Of a stretch of 64,000 nucleotides of DNA, positions 12,191 through 21,776 are shown piece after piece. The translations under genes were made by a program, and so were the position numbers. The notes beneath the pieces were generated by a model. The model saw only the letters and a list, made by a program, of their open reading frames with translations. It did not search any database and had not been told where the DNA came from. How positions within the stretch are numbered: the stretch's first letter is position 1; every line of letters begins with the position of its first letter. The stretch is from contig JASFAU010000002.1 of the NCBI GenBank assembly GCA_039704465.1, positions 620,001-684,000 on the forward strand, given 5' to 3'. Source of the stretch: Plasmodiophora brassicae. Its lineage: Eukaryota; Endomyxa; Phytomyxea; Plasmodiophorida; Plasmodiophoridae.

Positions 12191-12346
12191 CGACGACTCG
12201 CGACCAACGGAGTGCGCGGTCGGGAGCGCAGCGAGGTCCTGTCGCCTCAAGCGGCGTCAAGTGCCGTCGACACCGACAACGGCGAACCCCGGTTAGGTTG
12301 ATCTGCTCGACGCCATGTCATGGTCGATCGCACCTCGCAACCCGTT

Positions 12347-12420
12347 GACTTCATGGTGTAGTTGGTTATCACATCTGTCTAACACACAGGAGGTCCCCAG
12401 TTCGAGTCTGGGTGAAGTCA
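12347..12420 (+). tRNA. tRNA-Val (anticodon AAC)
   Basis: A 74-nt cloverleaf with acceptor arms GACTTCA/TGAAGTC, discriminator A, anticodon loop CTAACAC in a 5-bp stem and T-loop GTTCGAGTC. AAC reads GUU (and GUC/GUA after inosine modification). It has no intron. A run of five T at about 12448-12452 could terminate Pol III. It differs from the three CAC copies downstream at only a few positions. Confidence 0.95.
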
Positions 12421-13174
12421 AATGTGGGGAATGATTGGAATCCTAAATTTTTGAACGATTCGATGGTGCATTGGCATCAGATGAATGGGCTGATGCCAGG
12501 ACTAATATGGGCTAGCCAGCGCAGCACTGTATTAACAGCCCGTTCGCTGTCTCCACAACACGGAATTAACCGACTGCCGAAGCCGTCGGTTGCCGTGGAC
12601 GTTTATTCAAACTGCGCGGCTGCGCGACCCCCGTCGCGGCCGTGCCATAACAACAACCACCTCCGATTAGTCGTGCCTCTATTTGCTATCGTCGATGCTT
12701 CAAGGTCGACTCCCTTGCTCCCGCAGTCCCGAAGGCCTGTTATCAAAATCGCATTCGAAGCAGCGGTCGCTGTAACAAGGTGCTGGTATTCGGGGGTCGT
12801 CGTGTACGATAATACCGGCTTACCTCATTATCAACAGGATCCAAGGTTCTCTTGTAGCTGGCGAATTTTGCATCCCCGGAGAGGTAGAACATTCATGCAC
12901 CGGAAGGTTGGCAACAAATGCGCTCCCAAGAAGGGTCAAACTTGGATGCCGATCGAGCACGAATCGGGAACTCCACTCAAGAGGTCTTTTAGGGAGCTTC
13001 TATATCATCGCGAGGTTAAAAGCGAACTCTCTGCCGGAGAGGAAAAGTTCGTCATCTCAACGAAACTTTGAACGTTCAGTAACTGGGCAATGCGAGCAGA
13101 AGTGGATATTTCAAGACTGGCACTACTGAAAATTAGAAATGCAAGGGCCGCTATTGAGAACAGCTTCCGCAAAT
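12421..13174. other. Spacer between tRNA-Val genes, no supported gene
   Basis: About 750 bp with base composition closer to AT/GC balance than the flanking genes. A 219-codon plus-strand frame (12412-13071) begins inside the preceding tRNA. It has no recognisable domain, signal or splice partner, so I do not call it a gene. No repeat shared with the tRNA array was found. Confidence 0.4.
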
Positions 13175-13248
13175 GACTTCATGGTGTAGTTGGTTATCAC
13201 ATCTGTCTCACACACAGGAGGTCTCCAGTTCGAATCTGGGTGAAGTCA
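13175..13248 (+). tRNA. tRNA-Val (anticodon CAC), copy 1
   Basis: 74-nt cloverleaf, same body as the AAC gene, with anticodon loop CTCACAC, so it reads GUG. T-loop GTTCGAATC is a good B box. The first T5 run downstream lies at about 13296-13300, nearly 50 nt past the tRNA, so a long 3' trailer is expected. Confidence 0.95.
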
Positions 13249-13435
13249 TTGCAGATCGTGCCAGCCGTCAGCGTATTGAAGACTGCTAGTATTCCTTTTT
13301 CCATCATGTAAGGTGAAGACCCGCATCCAGGAGTTGCCTTTGTCGGGCCACAATAGAGTCAGGCCTGCAGAATGAATGATGTCCGGCTTAGTGTACACGT
13401 CTCATGCTGCAACAGCGCTTCGTGAGTAAGCAAGT

Positions 13436-13509
13436 GACTTCATGGTGTAGTTGGTTATCACATCTGTCTCACACACAGGAGGTCTCCAGTTCGAATCTGG
13501 GTGAAGTCA
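13436..13509 (+). tRNA. tRNA-Val (anticodon CAC), copy 2
   Basis: Identical in sequence to copy 1. It starts exactly 261 bp after it and is followed by the same spacer with its T5 run at about 13557-13561. Confidence 0.95.
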
Positions 13510-13696
13510 TTGCAGATCGTGCCAGCCGTCAGCGTATTGAAGACTGCTAGTATTCCTTTTTCCATCATGTAAGGTGAAGACTCGCATCCAGGAGTTGCCT
13601 TTGTCGGGCCACAATAGAGTCAGGCCTGCAGAATGAATGATGTCCGGCTTAGTGTACACGTCTGATGCTGCAACAGCGCTTCGTGAGTAAGCAAGT

Positions 13697-13770
13697 GACT
13701 TCATGGTGTAGTTGGTTATCACATCTGTCTCACACACAGGAGGTCTCCAGTTCGATTCTGGGTGAAGTCA
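13697..13770 (+). tRNA. tRNA-Val (anticodon CAC), copy 3
   Basis: Differs from copies 1 and 2 by one T-loop base (GTTCGATTC). It is followed within 4 nt by a strong T-rich terminator (13774 onward), unlike the other copies, so it may be the best-terminated unit. Confidence 0.95.
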
Positions 13771-14333
13771 TCATTTTTATTTTTCGTTTTTGGGCACTGG
13801 GTATAGCCGCAACGGACTTCCTCCATTGTTAGGGCGCGCGCCTATACTTCTCTCCAAACCCATCTCGGTCTCGAGGCAGGAAGTCCGTGACGGACTCCGA
13901 CACTTTGACAGTCATCTCGCTGCTGGCCTTGTTGGTCCCGGCGTGAAGGTTAATGTAAGGCTATTAATTTCAGTATTTTCCTATAATTTTCTTCCAAAGC
14001 TTATGATTATCAATTACCATGCTAATTCTGTATGTCTATGAAGACTGATAAATTTTATGAAGCTTCTGCTTCGAATAGTCTGTTGGTTATTATGCTTCGT
14101 CTTCTGACGTCTGCTTGTACAGACACCATCGATCGGTGACGATCAGGAACGGCATCCGTTGTCGTGTGTTCAGCCCTTAGCGTATCGTAGATGCACTTAT
14201 GTGTACAGCCTTTTGAGCAATTTGCGTTGAAACTGGCTGAAGGAAATAGTGCTAAATTCTTTTCGTTTGTTAATAAATCGCTGGTGTAGTAATTGTTACG
14301 TCATGCCTGCTGCATCTGTATTGCGACCAATCA
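13771..14333. other. AT-richer intergenic stretch, no gene seen
   Basis: About 560 bp from the last tRNA to the stop of a minus-strand membrane protein. It begins with Pol III terminator T-runs and has an AT-rich core around 13950-14080. An 83-codon frame at 13790-14041 has no family similarity. No further tRNA or recognisable small nuclear RNA was found. Confidence 0.45.
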
Positions 14334-14714
14334 TTAGGAATACTTTCCCCGGATCGCTTCGATCTTTCGGCGGGCGCTTGATCTTCGGGTTGTGACAGCA
14401 CTCGGCTCTGTTTCCGTGTCCTCAAGCTTGCCCATGACGGCGTCGATTACAGTATCGATAGCTAGATCGAGGTGCCGTTCGAGATCACCCAGCAGCGACC
14501 GTCCAAGTATCGTATTATCATCGCGCAGACGAGCGAATTGTTCGCGAGCGGCGCCCAGAACACCTCGACGTCTCTCGATGCGACGAACGACCAAGAAGAC
14601 CAACAGGGCCAGGAACGCAACGAGCAGCGCCAGACGCGGGTTGAAGGCCAGGACAACCACCGCAAGGATCGCGCCGAGGCCACCAACGGCACCTGGAGCA
14701 GACGATGACGCCAT
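14334..14714 (-). CDS. Small two-helix membrane protein, unknown
   Basis: Intronless, 126 residues from the first true ATG at 14714. A short Ala/Gly/Ser leader is followed by two close hydrophobic segments (GLGAILAVVVLAF and LALLVAFLALLVFLVV). Then come a basic cluster RRIERRR and a soluble helical tail with acidic and basic blocks ending in RRKIEAIRGKYS. The hairpin plus amphipathic tail resembles membrane-shaping proteins such as reticulons, but I see no family motif and do not assign it. It shares a divergent promoter region of about 270 bp with the small surface protein at 14982. Confidence 0.65.
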   Translation of the reverse strand: MASSSAPGAVGGLGAILAVVVLAFNPRLALLVAFLALLVFLVVRRIERRRGVLGAAREQFARLRDDNTILGRSLLGDLERHLDLAIDTVIDAVMGKLEDTETEPSAVTTRRSSARRKIEAIRGKYS

Positions 14715-14981
14715 CTTGCTGTCACGGCTGCGTGCGCGGAAAATGTTAATCACGACTAACGCCGAGTTACCCCGTTGAGCTGATGAGTCATGGGTTGCTT
14801 GTGGCTAGCTCGAAGCTGACTCACGGTTGGAAGACTGTGGCAAGATTCCCTAGATGGTGACTCACGAATGTGGAAACCTGCCTGGTTTGGGCATGGTGCG
14901 CCGAAGCCATCGTCATTGTGATATTGAGCGCCCAGAGTTCGCGTATCTGCTGTTTCACTCCACCTGTCTACAAGAAAAGAT

Positions 14982-15266
14982 ATGAAGGTCCTTCTCGCCG
15001 TCGCCCTCTTCGCGGTCGTGGCCGTTGCCAGCAACGACGGATATACATCGTCGTCATCGGCACCAGCAACGACAGCCCCTGCTCCGGCGTATCAGTCGAG
15101 CGGATCCGATGAGCAGTACGTCAGCTCGTCGTCTGCGCCAAGCACCGCCGGCTACAGCGGCGTGCAACAGTCGACGCAGAAGCCGGCCAAGTCTGCAGGG
15201 TTCTCGGCGAATCCAGCCGGGCTGGCTTTTGTTCTCCTCGCTATTGTCCTTGCGCTCTTTGAATGA
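14982..15266 (+). CDS. Small Ser/Ala-rich secreted protein, possibly GPI-anchored
   Basis: Intronless, 94 residues. The N-terminus MKVLLAVALFAVVAVA is a textbook signal peptide. The mature part is about 55 residues of Ser, Thr, Ala, Pro and Tyr with no cysteines. The C-terminus (SANPAGLAFVLLAIVLALFE) has a small-residue site followed by a hydrophobic tail, as in GPI-anchor signals. A cell-surface, probably O-glycosylated protein is inferred. The function is unknown. Confidence 0.75.
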   Translation: MKVLLAVALFAVVAVASNDGYTSSSSAPATTAPAPAYQSSGSDEQYVSSSSAPSTAGYSGVQQSTQKPAKSAGFSANPAGLAFVLLAIVLALFE

Positions 15267-15339
15267 AACGCCATTCTGGACCGTACAGGAAAGACTTGTA
15301 TTTGCTAGAGACGCAGTCGGTGTCGCTAGAGCATCGCGC

Positions 15340-15689
15340 CTAGTCAGTGTCCGGCCGTGCTGCTCGCCTGCTGGCATCTTGCAGAAGCTGGGTATCAACG
15401 TCGGCCTTGTTCAACTGCACGTAGCGTACAACAGATCCCCGAATGAAAATCTTCTTCACTGACAACTACGACTGAATGAGACACCTCAATCCACACAACA
15501 GCGAGGCGACCGAGCATCACGCCGTACCATGTGCGGGTACAGATCCGGGTCGACGACCTCAACCTCATCAAGCTTGATGTTCAGGTACTGGTCTACGGAA
15601 TGCAGGACGCCCTTCAGCCGCAGATCGTTCTTCAACTCGATAACGACGCCCTTGCCGGTCAGCGTCTTGAAGAACGAGAAGAAGTGCAT
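15340..15689 (-). CDS. LSM2: U6 snRNA-associated Sm-like protein LSm2
   Basis: Core subunit of the LSm1-7 and LSm2-8 rings (mRNA decay and U6 binding). Exons 15689-15528 and 15465-15340 are separated by a 62-nt intron. The product is 95 residues, the length of human LSM2. Sm1 is SFFKTLTGKGVVIELKND with LHSVDQYLNIKLD; Sm2, completed after the splice, is KKIFIRGSVVRYVQL. The start MHFFSFF aligns with family starts. The in-frame extension upstream (to 15920) is not coding. It is divergent from the methyltransferase gene, about 220 bp apart. Confidence 0.96.
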
Positions 15690-15907
15690 TCCGAGCGCGA
15701 TCCGACGCAGACCGAACACGGACTCCGACTCTGCGAGGACGCACTTCCACTCCCACCGCCTCCACAGGTGCCACCAGCTGCCCGCAGTGTGCCACTGCAC
15801 CATTCGCGGGTCGATTATTTGTGTCCTGGACGGGCCTGCACAGTTTGACTTGTACTGTGCTGCTGGTAAGTGCGCATTGAGCGAAGCGGGCAACGTCAGC
15901 TGCCATA

Positions 15908-17191
15908 ATGCCAACAGCAACGGTAGCGCGCACTGCGGTGCGGGCAGCCATGCGGGGGCCCCTGCTGACGCGCGACTACCTGGACCTGGTCCTCTACGAC
16001 AAGGCGGTCGGCTACTTTAATACGGGCGCGCGGATACGCCAGAACATGAGGCCGCTGGATTTCCGGGCGCTGAGAGGCGAGAACCAGTATCGGCAGGTCG
16101 TTGCCGACCTGTACCGTCACGAACAGGGGTGGACCACACCGGTCGAGATCTTCCAGGCAGGAACAAATGTGTGATCTCGAATGCCGTCGTGCTGACTCAC
16201 GTGTGAACAACAGCCGGTCTACGCGGAAGCAATTGTCGCCTGGATGCTGGACTCTGGATCTGCGTCCGGGGACCGATTTCGGATCGTGGAGATCGGCGGT
16301 GGGAATGGCACGTGTGCTGTCAACATCCTCGATGCCTTGCGTGATCGATATCCAAGCCTGTACGACCGCGTCACTTACACGCTCGTCGATATCAGCGAGC
16401 AGTACTCGAGGCATCAGCAGAAGTCTTTGTTTGGCCACCAGGACCGCTGCGAGTTTCACAACGTGAGCGCCGCCGACGTGGGTTCCATCCGGTTTCCCGG
16501 TCATCGTGACACTCCCACGTTCATTATTGGCCTGGAGGTCCTGGATAACATGTCGCATGACAAGGTTATTCACGACGAGACCGGCAATGTACTGCAGACC
16601 GTCGTCAATCCTTCCTGTGAGCGTGAGCAAGACGCCGCATGGTCGGAAACGTTCGTTCCTGTGGATGACCCGCTCATCATCGAGTATCTGGACGCGGTCA
16701 AGGACACCCCTCGTCAGAAGGCGGAGCATAGCAGCCTCTGGTCGCGGGTTACTGCACCGTTTCAGTCCGATTCGGAGGATCATCCTGCATCCAGGAGCGA
16801 GTGGTTACCAACGACGGCGTTCGCGTTTCTAAAGGCGTGCGCGAAACGATGCCCCAACCGCCACCTGTTCCTCGCCGATTTCGACTTCCTGCCGGATGCC
16901 ATCGCTGGAGTGAACGCCCCCGTTGTGGCCGAGAAATCCATCCGGACGGCAGGCGAAGCCGTCGACCATGATACGTATTTGCTCGACCGCAGCATCAAAG
17001 CGGATATCTTCTTCCCAACTGATTTCGAACGTCTGCGCTATGTTTGCGACTCGCTCAGCGATCGGAAGGCTCGCGTGTGGAAGACGGCCGAGTTCATGAG
17101 CACGTTTGCGGAGACGTCGCGCACGATGACCAAGTCTGGATATAACCCATTGCTCGAAGACTACGTGAATACACGCATCCTTACTGCCTGA
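15908..17191 (+). CDS. MidA/NDUFAF7-like SAM methyltransferase
   Basis: SAM-dependent methyltransferase of the DUF185/MidA type. In animals the relative NDUFAF7 methylates a complex I subunit in mitochondria. Exons 15908-16156 and 16214-17191 give about 408 residues. SAM motif I is FRIVEIGGGNGTCAV; EVLDNMSHDKV matches the family's NE/EVLDNxPHD signature. The basic, acid-free N-terminus (MPTATVARTAVRAAMRG) fits a mitochondrial presequence. The intron boundary is best read as GC-AG: CAG|GCAGGAA to ACAACAG, 57 nt. The alternative GT site would give a 45-nt intron and four extra residues in a conserved segment. This is one of several mitochondrial-assembly genes in the window. Confidence 0.85.
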
Positions 17192-17303
17192 CCCTGCCGT
17201 GTCGAAAGATCTGGTATCCATTTCCGGGCACGCGATATCAGATCAAGGCACGAGCCGTTGCGATTTCACTGACAATAGTTCGACTTTGTCGACTAGCAGC
17301 GGC

Positions 17304-18295
17304 ATGCCTTCGTCAGCAAAGGTGCCACGTCTTGCCGATGCCAACTGGGGCACGACGGAACTCTTGTTGAACGGTGTGCGTTCGGGTCTTCAAGCGATCC
17401 GCGTGTTCTGGCACAAGGTGCACTTCTGGTACTTCACCGACGTTGATGCGCTCGGGCATCGTGCCATCGGATCCATGGATCCATCACGAATCCCAAATGC
17501 GCTGAATGGCCACCAGTGGAGCTTCCTCGCCGTCGTCCTTCTCACAGCAGCAACGCTTCCCTATGCAACCCAGGTGCCACCCATTGCCTAGATCGAAGGT
17601 TCAGATTCCCAGTGTCTGACAATATCCAATGGCAGCGATACGGTGGGGCGAACCCGGTCCTCAAATCCCTCGACATCACTTTCCTTCTCCTCAGCCTTCT
17701 GCTTTCGACGATCACCGCCGGCATCCGGCAAGCCTACGTTTGGAGAACTAAGGCACTGGAGGTCGAGCACGCGCGGCTGCTACGACGGTACAAGAACCTC
17801 GAGCGTCGGTTCAATGTTTGGCCATTGCCGGCTACACGCCAGGTTAGCGCGTTGCTGAACAAGTTCGAGACGCACAAGGTATGCACCATCTTCAATGCTT
17901 GAGCGAATGCACAGCTCAATGACGGCTGTAATGCGTCTATTCAGTTAGCCGTGATCGAAGCTGGATCATTCATGCTGTTGGCGAGTTTGATCGCAACAGC
18001 CGTCCATGCGGGTCTAATCACGCAATCGGTGGGGGGTGCCCACAACCATCGCCTTGCCGGTATTGCTCACTGGGGCCCGTGACAGATTCTACGCCTGAGT
18101 GTCAGCTACCAGATGGCTCGCCTGCACGTGCAGAACGTCGTATTGGCACGGCTGATGCCGTACAACCTCATTGCCATCATCAACGCCATCACGCTGCTCG
18201 ACTACATGCTGCGCGTTCCAATCATCACCAGGTTCCAGTGGCTCTACTGCCTGACCCATTTCCCGCCCGTGCAACCGCCTTCTGAGGCGGCCTGA
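17304..18295 (+). CDS. Multi-pass membrane protein, unknown
   Basis: Four exons: 17304-17573, 17636-17878, 17945-18028 and 18086-18295. Introns are 62, 66 and 57 nt and the product is about 268 residues. Hydrophobic segments are seen at WSFLAVVLLTAATLPYA, LDITFLLLSLLLSTITA, AGSFMLLASLIATAVHAGLI and LIAIINAITLLDYMLRV. Between TM2 and TM3 sits a basic helical stretch (EVEHARLLRRYKNLERRF). The layout (amphipathic N-terminal segment, short helices, basic loop) slightly recalls PEX11-type proteins, but I see no diagnostic motif. The start at 17304 is the first ATG; the frame is open upstream without an ATG. Confidence 0.65.
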
Positions 18296-18356
18296 TAGCA
18301 TTTCGTCCCGTGAATACAGGCGCAGATATCCGGACGATGGCGAACCGGAGTGCCGG

Positions 18357-18828
18357 TCATACACGTTGTTTATGACATCGGAACGTGTCTAGAACAATGA
18401 AGTATCGGTTGGACGGGGGCAGGTTCCGTCGATCACGCTGCAGGATGAACGTCTGATGGAAGGCGAACTCTTGATCGATGCCATAGCGGACGTTGCCGGC
18501 GACTGTGACAAGCAGATCGTCTGCCATCGGCTGGATGTCGTACGATGTCACCGTGTGCTTCGATACGGGCATCTCCTTGAAGAACCGGTCGATAGCGGCT
18601 GCAGATGTGATACGCGTCCCATTCCACAGGACGGTCGACGTCTCCTGGTAGAACGCGGCGACGTCGCTCCGATGGTAGTCCAGGGTCTCGTAGAACAGCG
18701 ACTGCACGACGCGGAACGCGCATCCACCCTCATCAGTCCCTCCCTGTATGCCACCGACAGGGCGCATCACGAACCTGAAACGCATCGGCCTGCAGGTCGA
18801 CGATGACGTTGGCCTCCTGGATCGCCAT
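18357..18828 (-). CDS. NTF2-like mRNA export factor, NXT1/p15-like
   Basis: Small NTF2-fold partner of the NXF1/TAP mRNA export receptor. Exons 18828-18775 and 18701-18357 are separated by a 73-nt intron; 132 residues. Fold landmarks match p15: FYETLDYHR in helix 1-2, VLWNGTRI, AIDRFFKEMPVSKHTVTSYD, QPMADDLLVTVAGNV and the strand FHQTFILQRD. NTF2 itself and a generic SnoaL/NTF2-like protein are alternatives, but LWNG plus the FxxMPxSxH segment favours NXT. The downstream neighbour on the same strand is a WD40 gene. Confidence 0.8.
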
Positions 18829-18965
18829 CAAAGATGTAGCTCCGACTGTCTGCAAACTCCGTGGGCGCGCGCACCTAATATGTCAGGGACCTGACAAGAA
18901 CTCGGCCCACGTTCTTCACGCAGCACGAGTTCCCTACTTGGCCACGACACCCACATATACGTTCA

Positions 18966-20255
18966 TCACCTCCAGATGCGTATTGTTGTATCAGCGGATG
19001 CGGACGCTAGAATAGGTCGAAAGGGATGGAACGCAACAGCGTAGACGCGATCCCGATGGCCTTCGAGGACGCGAGGTGTGATCGGGGACCCAGACGCGCG
19101 CTTGGCGCCTACGTCGAATACGTAGGTGAGCGCGTCAGCACTGCCCGATGCGATCAGGCATTGCGGCAATCGGTCGTCGACGTCCACGATATCATCGTCG
19201 GTCGACTCGGACGTCGGCCGCGTATCGCAGAAGATGGCGCTGCGAATCGGCCAGTTCCGGCTCTTGTGCCCGCGTAACTCGTGGATGACCGTCATGGACG
19301 ATCGGTCGTAAACGTGGATAACGTTGTCAAATGCGTTGCAGGCGACCAGCTCGGCGTGCGCTGCAATATGCGAAATAGGCGACCCGATCGACACGGCCGA
19401 TACGCAGCAGTCCGGTTTCGTGACATTCCATGTCTTCAGCATGCCCGAATGGTCTCCTGTTAGCACCTGCCGACCGTTTGGACTGCAGTAAACGCTGTTG
19501 ACAATAGCGTCGTTCTTCAACGTTGCAAATGGCACGACACCCAGTCTAGTTCCAGTCAGTCATCGGTGAGATAGCAACTTTCGTCTAATGCCGTACCGTC
19601 TGTCAAAGCCGAACACGGCGCCTTGGGTGGTGGCAGCAAACCAGATATTGCCATCGGTTGCACTCGATATGGATTGAATGGCCCCGTGTCCACCGCCGAT
19701 AGTGGCAGCCGCATGGACAGTCCCCAAATCCCACAGCTTTGCCGTGCCATCGTAGGACCCGGTCACAACTGACGTCTCGTCGAGCCATGCCACCGCCGCC
19801 ACGCTCCTCTGATGGTCGCTCAGCACGACCGGCTCCACAGGACATGCAGTCCGAGTCGCTTCGACGTCCCATATCCGGGCGGAGCCATCGAACGCGCCAC
19901 TGCAGAGCCGTTTGCCGGACGGCGAGAACGCCACCGCGTACACCGCCCCCGTATGCCCTTTCAGCGTCTGCCTGCACTCGAACCTGGCCGTCGACGCCGG
20001 CTCGTGCTCCGCCTCCGCCGGCGTCGCATGCCTCGCCAGCGCTTCCGTGACGTTGAACGGCGCCACCGGGTGACGCAGTCGCGACAGCAACCGGGCCTGC
20101 TCGAAATTCATCTCGTAGGCGGTCCGCTTCAAATCCCGGTTCTCGCGTTCCAATAGGTCCACCTGCGCCCGCAGCTTCCGTATCGTGGCCTGGGCCAGCT
20201 CCAGGCTACGCCCGGTCGATGGCGCCGTCATCGTCCGCGGCACATCTCCGCTCAT
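18966..20255 (-). CDS. WD40-repeat protein with N-terminal coiled coil
   Basis: Exons 20255-19597 and 19545-18966 (51-nt intron), about 412 residues. Residues about 18-60 form a coiled coil (ATIRKLRAQVDLLERENRDL). About seven WD repeats follow, seen as TLKGHTGAVYAVAFSPSGKRL with ARIWDV, DHQRSVAAVAWL with AKLWDL, LKTWNV, IHVYDR, LEGHRDRVYAVAFHP and a final TTIRIW. Scaffold function is inferred; no specific orthologue is certain. The start overlaps the 3' end of the upstream 7TM-RGS gene by up to 50 bp; a downstream in-frame ATG (about 20231) would shorten but not remove the overlap. Confidence 0.85.
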
Positions 20256-21651
20256 CGTCCAAAACGCGTCTCAGGGAGTGTGGTGTGCACCTCGGCGCGA
20301 ACCCGGCACCTTCGGGCGCCGTCCCGGTGCGGCTTGTGCCAGCTGTTGTCATGGCGACGGCGAGGTGATCACCACGATCATCATCGGCCACTCTGGCGAC
20401 GACGGCATCCATGGCGGTCTGTTCGCGGTGATGCGCGACGAAGTTGTCCCAGGCAGCGTGCGGCTTGTCGAGGTATCGTACGAAGGCGCCCGATTCCATC
20501 AGGGACATGGTGCCGGCAACGGCGTCGTCGAACAGGCCGGGGCGGACGTACTCGGGGCGGACAGCCCCGCCGAGGAAGATCACGTTGCGGAAGAGTTTGA
20601 TTTGCGGGCTGGGCAGGTTTACTTCCAGGGGAGCGCCCTGGTTCAGGTACAGGCGGAAGATGCCCTCGGCGAGGCCGGCCGAAGGGTGCGCCCTGTATTT
20701 CTTGACGTCGCGCCAGAAGTACAGAGATTCGACGCAGAACTCGTCCATCAGGTGCGTTTTGAACGATTCGAACCCCACCGGTGTGCACAGGAACCGTTCC
20801 AACTGGCCAATGCGTGCCGCGTCAGGGTCGCCTGCGCCGACTGACGGGTACCGCCTCAGGTCCAGAATTGGCCTGACGAACATGGAATACAGTACGAAGT
20901 CAATAACGACAATGGTGATCGCGGACGGCGCCTGGGACGAAGTGGCCGTTGAAGACAACGCTTGAATGGCGCCGTGGAGCAGGAAGGCAACCAAGCAGCC
21001 TGAGACGGTCCTCCAAAGCATGAGCCTCGTTCCCCACCCGTCAAACGAAATTCGAAGGCGCTGTAACAGCGTGATCGTGGCAGTAAGCGTTGGCACGCGG
21101 AACATCAGGCACAGGTTGCTGAACGTGATGGTGCCCAGTGTCGTGGAGTGACCTGGGATCGCCGTCAGGTCTGCGTGCGCTAACGCGTACAACGCCATGA
21201 ACGCCAGCAGTATGATCCATTGCAGGGCGATCCAGCAAATGACGAACCTGCCTCCGGATACAATGTTCGAGTATCGGATCTCTTGCTGGGCGCGGTTAGC
21301 GTCACCCCCAGTTAACGGGCCCCGCTGACGCAGGGCGACCCGCTTCCGTGCGCGATGGTTCGCCACGTACAACGTTAGTGTAAAAACGAACAGCCCTTCG
21401 ACTAGGAAAACGAGTAGGGACTGGCAGACAAACACGTCGACGATGGGGGGAATCGACTCGGTAAGAACGCAACGTGAAGCCTGCGCAAGGATGAGCAACG
21501 TGGCGCTGACGCCCATGAAAGCCAGCAAGTGCGGGCGTCGGCTTTTAACGGGTTCCAGGGCGGCGTGGCGAAGGTAGAACGGCACGATAAGTAATGCCGG
21601 CACATGCAGGGCAATGACGCCGACCCAAGCGCCTCGCTCAGCGGGCGTCAT
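20206..21651 (-). CDS. Seven-TM receptor-like protein with RGS domain
   Basis: Intronless, 481 residues from the first true ATG at 21651. The N-terminal half has seven hydrophobic helices (for example WVGVIALHVPALLIVPFYL and WIALQWIILLAFMALYALA). The C-terminal half, residues about 300-420, is an RGS domain: FLCTPVGFESFKTHLMDEFC, VESLYFWRDVKKY, then IFRLYLNQGAP and ESGAFVRYLDKP. The architecture is that of plant RGS1, in which a membrane-held RGS accelerates GTP hydrolysis by a G-alpha subunit. The tail after the RGS is low-complexity and its coding end overlaps the start of the next gene, so the last 40 residues are less certain. Confidence 0.85.
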   Translation of the reverse strand: MTPAERGAWVGVIALHVPALLIVPFYLRHAALEPVKSRRPHLLAFMGVSATLLILAQASRCVLTESIPPIVDVFVCQSLLVFLVEGLFVFTLTLYVANHRARKRVALRQRGPLTGGDANRAQQEIRYSNIVSGGRFVICWIALQWIILLAFMALYALAHADLTAIPGHSTTLGTITFSNLCLMFRVPTLTATITLLQRLRISFDGWGTRLMLWRTVSGCLVAFLLHGAIQALSSTATSSQAPSAITIVVIDFVLYSMFVRPILDLRRYPSVGAGDPDAARIGQLERFLCTPVGFESFKTHLMDEFCVESLYFWRDVKKYRAHPSAGLAEGIFRLYLNQGAPLEVNLPSPQIKLFRNVIFLGGAVRPEYVRPGLFDDAVAGTMSLMESGAFVRYLDKPHAAWDNFVAHHREQTAMDAVVARVADDDRGDHLAVAMTTAGTSRTGTAPEGAGFAPRCTPHSLRRVLDDERRCAADDDGAIDRA

Positions 21652-21776
21652 CGATCGTGCTCGTTCCCGCTTTCGGAACGGGATCACGAGTCGTACCACG
21701 AATCTTCCTATCTATGTCACCTGATGCACGCGACCGCCTCAGAACAGTACTGTGGTGGATACGCTTCATATTGTCA

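Larger units (their letters stand above)
13175..13770 (+). repeat. Direct 261-bp tandem array carrying tRNA-Val(CAC)
   Basis: Two full units (13175-13435 and 13436-13696) plus a third that stops at the end of its tRNA (13697-13770). Each unit is a 74-bp tRNA plus a 187-bp spacer. The spacers differ at very few sites (for example GACCCGC versus GACTCGC, and GTCTCATG versus GTCTGATG), so the duplication is recent or is being homogenised. Confidence 0.95.

Noticed and set aside
12412..13071. 219-codon plus-strand open frame between tRNA-Val genes
   Set aside because: It starts inside the tRNA, has no domain, signal or splice partner, and its composition looks non-coding.
13175..13770. Regular repeat array considered as CRISPR
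   Set aside because: The repeat is a tRNA gene with 187-bp near-identical spacers; no Cas genes and a eukaryotic context.
14090..14330. Possible small nuclear or nucleolar RNA (TGACGATCAGG-like boxes)
   Set aside because: No convincing box pairing, fold or terminator; not distinguishable from chance.
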